A model generated the notes under the pieces. The model did not search any database and was not told the origin of the DNA. It saw nothing but the letters and a program-made list of their open reading frames with translations. A DNA stretch of 64,000 nucleotides from Actinoplanes octamycinicus (GTDB taxonomy: Bacteria > Actinomycetota > Actinomycetes > Mycobacteriales > Micromonosporaceae), in the NCBI RefSeq assembly GCF_014205225.1, contig NZ_JACHNB010000001.1:4755501-4819500 (forward strand), given 5' to 3'. Each line of letters opens with the position of its first letter. Positions within the stretch are counted from its first letter, which is position 1. Position numbers and translations under genes: made by a program. Positions 61,631-64,000 of this stretch are shown piece after piece.

Positions 61631-63718
61631 GTGACGGCGACCCAGACGCATTGCCCCTACTGCGCTTTGCAGTGCGGGATGACGCTGACGCCCGGAATCC
61701 CCCGGGTGCGGCTCGAGCCGGCCGACTTCCCGGTCAACCGGGGCGGCCTGTGCGCCAAGGGCTTCACCGCGGCGGACCTGCTGGACCATCCGGACCGGCT
61801 GCTGACGCCGCTGGTCCGCAAGGAGCCCGGCAACCGGGAGTCGCCCCTGCGGGAGGCGTCCTGGGAGGAGGCGTATGACCGGATCGTCACGGCGATCCGG
61901 GACAGCCGGGACCGGTACGGCAACGACAGCGTCGGCGCCTTCGGCGGTGGCGGGCTGACCAACGAGAAGGCGTACGCGCTCGGCAAGTTCGTCCGGGTCG
62001 CGTTGCGCTCCTCGGCGATCGACTACAACGGCCGGTTCTGCATGTCGTCGGCGGCGACCGCGGCGAACCGGGCCTTCGGCATCGACCGCGGCCTGCCGTT
62101 CCCGCTGGAGGACCTGGCCGGGGCGCGGACCGTGCTGCTGGTCGGGGCAAACCCGGCGGACGCCATGCCGCCGTCGATGCAGTACCTGGACGCCGGCCGG
62201 GCGAACGGCGCCAAGCACATCGTGGTCGACCCGCGCCGCACGAACACGGCGAACGGCGCGCACCTGCACCTGCAGCCGCTGCCCGGCACGGATCTGGCGC
62301 TGGCGAACGGCCTGCTGCACATCGCGGTCCGTGCGGGACACCTCGACGAATCGTTCATCGCAAGCCGCACCGAGAACTTCGCGGCGGTCAGGGCGGCGGT
62401 CAACTCCTACTGGCCGGAGCGGGTCGAGCGGATGACCGGCGTCCCGGAGGCCCAGCTGCGGGAGACCGTGCGCCTGCTGGCCGACGGCCCGTCGATGATC
62501 CTGACCGCGCGCGGCACCGAGCAGCACAGCAACGGCACCAACACCGCGCAGGCCTGGATCAACCTGGCGCTCGCGCTCGGCCTGGTCGGCAAACCCTTCT
62601 CCGGGTACGGCACGATCACCGGCCAGGGCAACGGGCAGGGCGGCCGGGAGCACGGGCAGAAGGCCGACCAGCTGCCCGGATACCGGCGCCTCGACGATCC
62701 GGCGGCGCGGGCGCACGTCGCGGCGGTGTGGGGCGTGGACCCCGCGGAACTGCCGCAGCCGGGGCGTTCGGCGTACGAAATGATCTCCGCGATCGGCGAG
62801 GAGGGCGGCGTCCGGGTTCTCCTGGTGCTGGCCAGCAACCTGGTGGTGTCCGCCCCGCACACCGCCAACGTGGTGGACCGGCTGCGCGCCCTCGACTTCC
62901 TGGTGGTCTCGGACATCTTCCGGTCGGAGACCGCGGAGCTGGCCGACGTCGTCCTCCCCACCGCCCAGTGGGCGGAGGAGGAGGGCACGATGACCAACCT
63001 GGAGGGGCGGGTCATCCGGCGCACGAGGGCGCTGCCGCCGCCGCCGATGGTCAAGACCGACCTCACCGTGCTGACCGACCTCGCCGGGCTGCTCGGACGC
63101 GGCGAGTTCTTCACCGACCAGCCGCGCGCGGTCTTCGAGGAGCTGCGCCGCGCCAGCGCCGGCGGCGTCGCCGACTACGCCGGGATCAGCTACGAGCGGA
63201 TCGAGTCGGAGGACGGCGTCTTCTGGCCGTGCCCGAGCGAGGACCACCCGGGCACGCCCCGGCTGTTCACCGAGTCGTTCCCCACGGCCTCCGGCCGGGC
63301 CAGGTTCATCCGGGTCGATCACCGCGACCCGGCCGAGGTTCCGGACCAGGCTTTTCCGTACGTCCTGACCACCGGCCGCAACATGCAGCAGTACCAGAGC
63401 GGCAACCAGACCAGGCGGGTGAAGGCGCTCACCGTGGCGCTGCCCGAAGCCCGCGCCGAGATCCATCCCGACCTCGCCCGCCGGCACGGCATCGCCGACG
63501 GTGACCTGGTCGAGCTCCGCAGCCGCCGAGGCGCCGCGACGTTGCGCGCCCGGCTCTCCGACGGCATCCGCCCGGACACGGTCTTCGCGCCGTTCCACTG
63601 GCCCGGCGCGAACGCGCTGACCGATCCGGCTCTGGATCCGCACTCCAAGATGCCCGCTTTCAAGGTGTGCGCGGTGGCCATCGCGCGTGCCGGCACACCG
63701 GAAGGGACCGACCAGTGA
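61631..63718 (+). CDS. nasC: Assimilatory nitrate reductase (molybdopterin)
   Basis: A 695-residue molybdoenzyme reducing nitrate to nitrite in the cytosol. An N-terminal 4Fe-4S site is HCPYCALQC with a fourth Cys in GGLCAKG. The Mo ligand Cys is in NGRFCMSSAATA (about 137). Regions GANPADAMPPSMQYLDAG and GTNTAQAWINLALALGLVG are typical. There is no Tat signal, in keeping with an assimilatory role. The GTG start follows GTTCCTCTC without a strong ribosome site. The stop overlaps the nirB start as GTGA. Confidence 0.93.
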   Translation: MTATQTHCPYCALQCGMTLTPGIPRVRLEPADFPVNRGGLCAKGFTAADLLDHPDRLLTPLVRKEPGNRESPLREASWEEAYDRIVTAIRDSRDRYGNDSVGAFGGGGLTNEKAYALGKFVRVALRSSAIDYNGRFCMSSAATAANRAFGIDRGLPFPLEDLAGARTVLLVGANPADAMPPSMQYLDAGRANGAKHIVVDPRRTNTANGAHLHLQPLPGTDLALANGLLHIAVRAGHLDESFIASRTENFAAVRAAVNSYWPERVERMTGVPEAQLRETVRLLADGPSMILTARGTEQHSNGTNTAQAWINLALALGLVGKPFSGYGTITGQGNGQGGREHGQKADQLPGYRRLDDPAARAHVAAVWGVDPAELPQPGRSAYEMISAIGEEGGVRVLLVLASNLVVSAPHTANVVDRLRALDFLVVSDIFRSETAELADVVLPTAQWAEEEGTMTNLEGRVIRRTRALPPPPMVKTDLTVLTDLAGLLGRGEFFTDQPRAVFEELRRASAGGVADYAGISYERIESEDGVFWPCPSEDHPGTPRLFTESFPTASGRARFIRVDHRDPAEVPDQAFPYVLTTGRNMQQYQSGNQTRRVKALTVALPEARAEIHPDLARRHGIADGDLVELRSRRGAATLRARLSDGIRPDTVFAPFHWPGANALTDPALDPHSKMPAFKVCAVAIARAGTPEGTDQ

Positions 63719-64000
63719 CGCAGCGTCTAGTGGTAATCGGCAACGGCATGGCGGGCGCCCGCACGGTCGAGGAGATCCTCGCCCGCAACGGCGACTTCAC
63801 CGTGACGATGTTCGGTGACGAGCCGTACGGCAACTACAACCGGATCATGCTCTCCAACCTGCTCGCCGGGGTGGAGACCGAGGAGGGCATCTTCCTCAAC
63901 GATCTGGCCTGGTACCAGGAGAACGGCATCACGCTGAACGCCGGCGTCAAGGTGGAGCGGATCGACGCCCAGGCCAAGGTGGTGCACGACAGCACCGGGG
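63715..64000 (+). CDS. nirB: Nitrite reductase large subunit, 3' truncated by the window
   Basis: The first 95 residues are visible, from a GTG that overlaps the nitrate reductase stop as GTGA. QRLVVIGNGMAGARTVEEIL is the FAD-binding start, then FGDEPYGNYNRIMLSNLLAG, the NirB signature. The complete protein would hold FAD, a BFD-type 2Fe-2S centre and siroheme/4Fe-4S, and reduce nitrite to ammonium with NAD(P)H. Its siroheme would come from the CbiX-like protein two genes upstream. The right end of the window cuts the gene. Confidence 0.92.
   Translation, partial: MTQRLVVIGNGMAGARTVEEILARNGDFTVTMFGDEPYGNYNRIMLSNLLAGVETEEGIFLNDLAWYQENGITLNAGVKVERIDAQAKVVHDSTG

Noticed and set aside
1..64000. 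tRNA, rRNA, prophage or intact insertion sequence
   Set aside because: I looked in all gaps and found no cloverleaf, rRNA segment, integrase or transposase.

Overview
The window is chromosomal DNA of a very GC-rich actinomycete. Nearly all third codon positions are G or C, GTG starts are common, and genes run in overlapping ATGA/GTGA strings. A chemotaxis receptor, several c-di-GMP proteins, an NnaR-type nitrate regulator, a trehalase/glucoamylase-like GH15 enzyme and SsuD/NtaA-type flavin monooxygenases together fit a motile Micromonosporaceae such as Actinoplanes. This placement is inferred from gene content and composition, not from a marker gene. No rRNA, tRNA, CRISPR array, prophage or intact insertion sequence was seen.

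Layout. 1-2519: chemotaxis receptor (cut by the left edge) and a GGDEF protein. 2646-9086: a four-gene fatty-acid beta-oxidation operon (racemase, FadB, FadA, acyl-CoA dehydrogenase) divergent from a TetR regulator. 9604-13189: membrane protein and a NarL-type two-component system. 13548-17303: propionyl-CoA synthetase and a membrane sulfatase-fold enzyme. 17371-20623: three overlapping luciferase-like monooxygenases. 20631-25436: quinone reductase/HxlR pair, GH43, aldo-keto reductase, LysR. 25554-28195: sulfonate-type ABC importer. 28462-30759: GGDEF-EAL protein. 30903-35984: alpha-glucosidase, LacI regulator, GH15, CsbD. 36030-38446: sulfite oxidase divergent from SsuD. 38447-45290: MMPL exporter/MarR, TPR protein, a 463-bp inverted repeat, MarR/ABC exporter. 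45325-50491: methyltransferase, two citrate synthases (one with a DNA-binding domain), membrane protein, GH13. 50678-58905: nitroreductase, lipoprotein, a Baeyer-Villiger cassette, an AurF-like diiron protein and small unknown genes. 59552-64000: nitrate assimilation (NnaR, sirohydrochlorin chelatase-like protein, nitrate reductase, NirB cut by the right edge).

How the genes work together. The three sulfur loci (17371-20623, 25554-28195, 36030-38446) each carry a similar 19-bp inverted repeat, TCCYATCG-N3-CGATRGGA, just upstream. This suggests one dispersed sulfonate-scavenging regulon: import, flavin-dependent desulfonation, and oxidation of the sulfite released. Genes 52197-55359 form a logical SDR / Baeyer-Villiger monooxygenase / esterase chain under a TetR protein with a clear operator. 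The 59552-64000 cluster supplies siroheme, nitrate reductase and nitrite reductase under NnaR.

Two structural themes stand out. There are many short tandem duplications, several touching stop codons or coding linkers. There are also long hairpins, including two related copies with compensating base changes in their arms.
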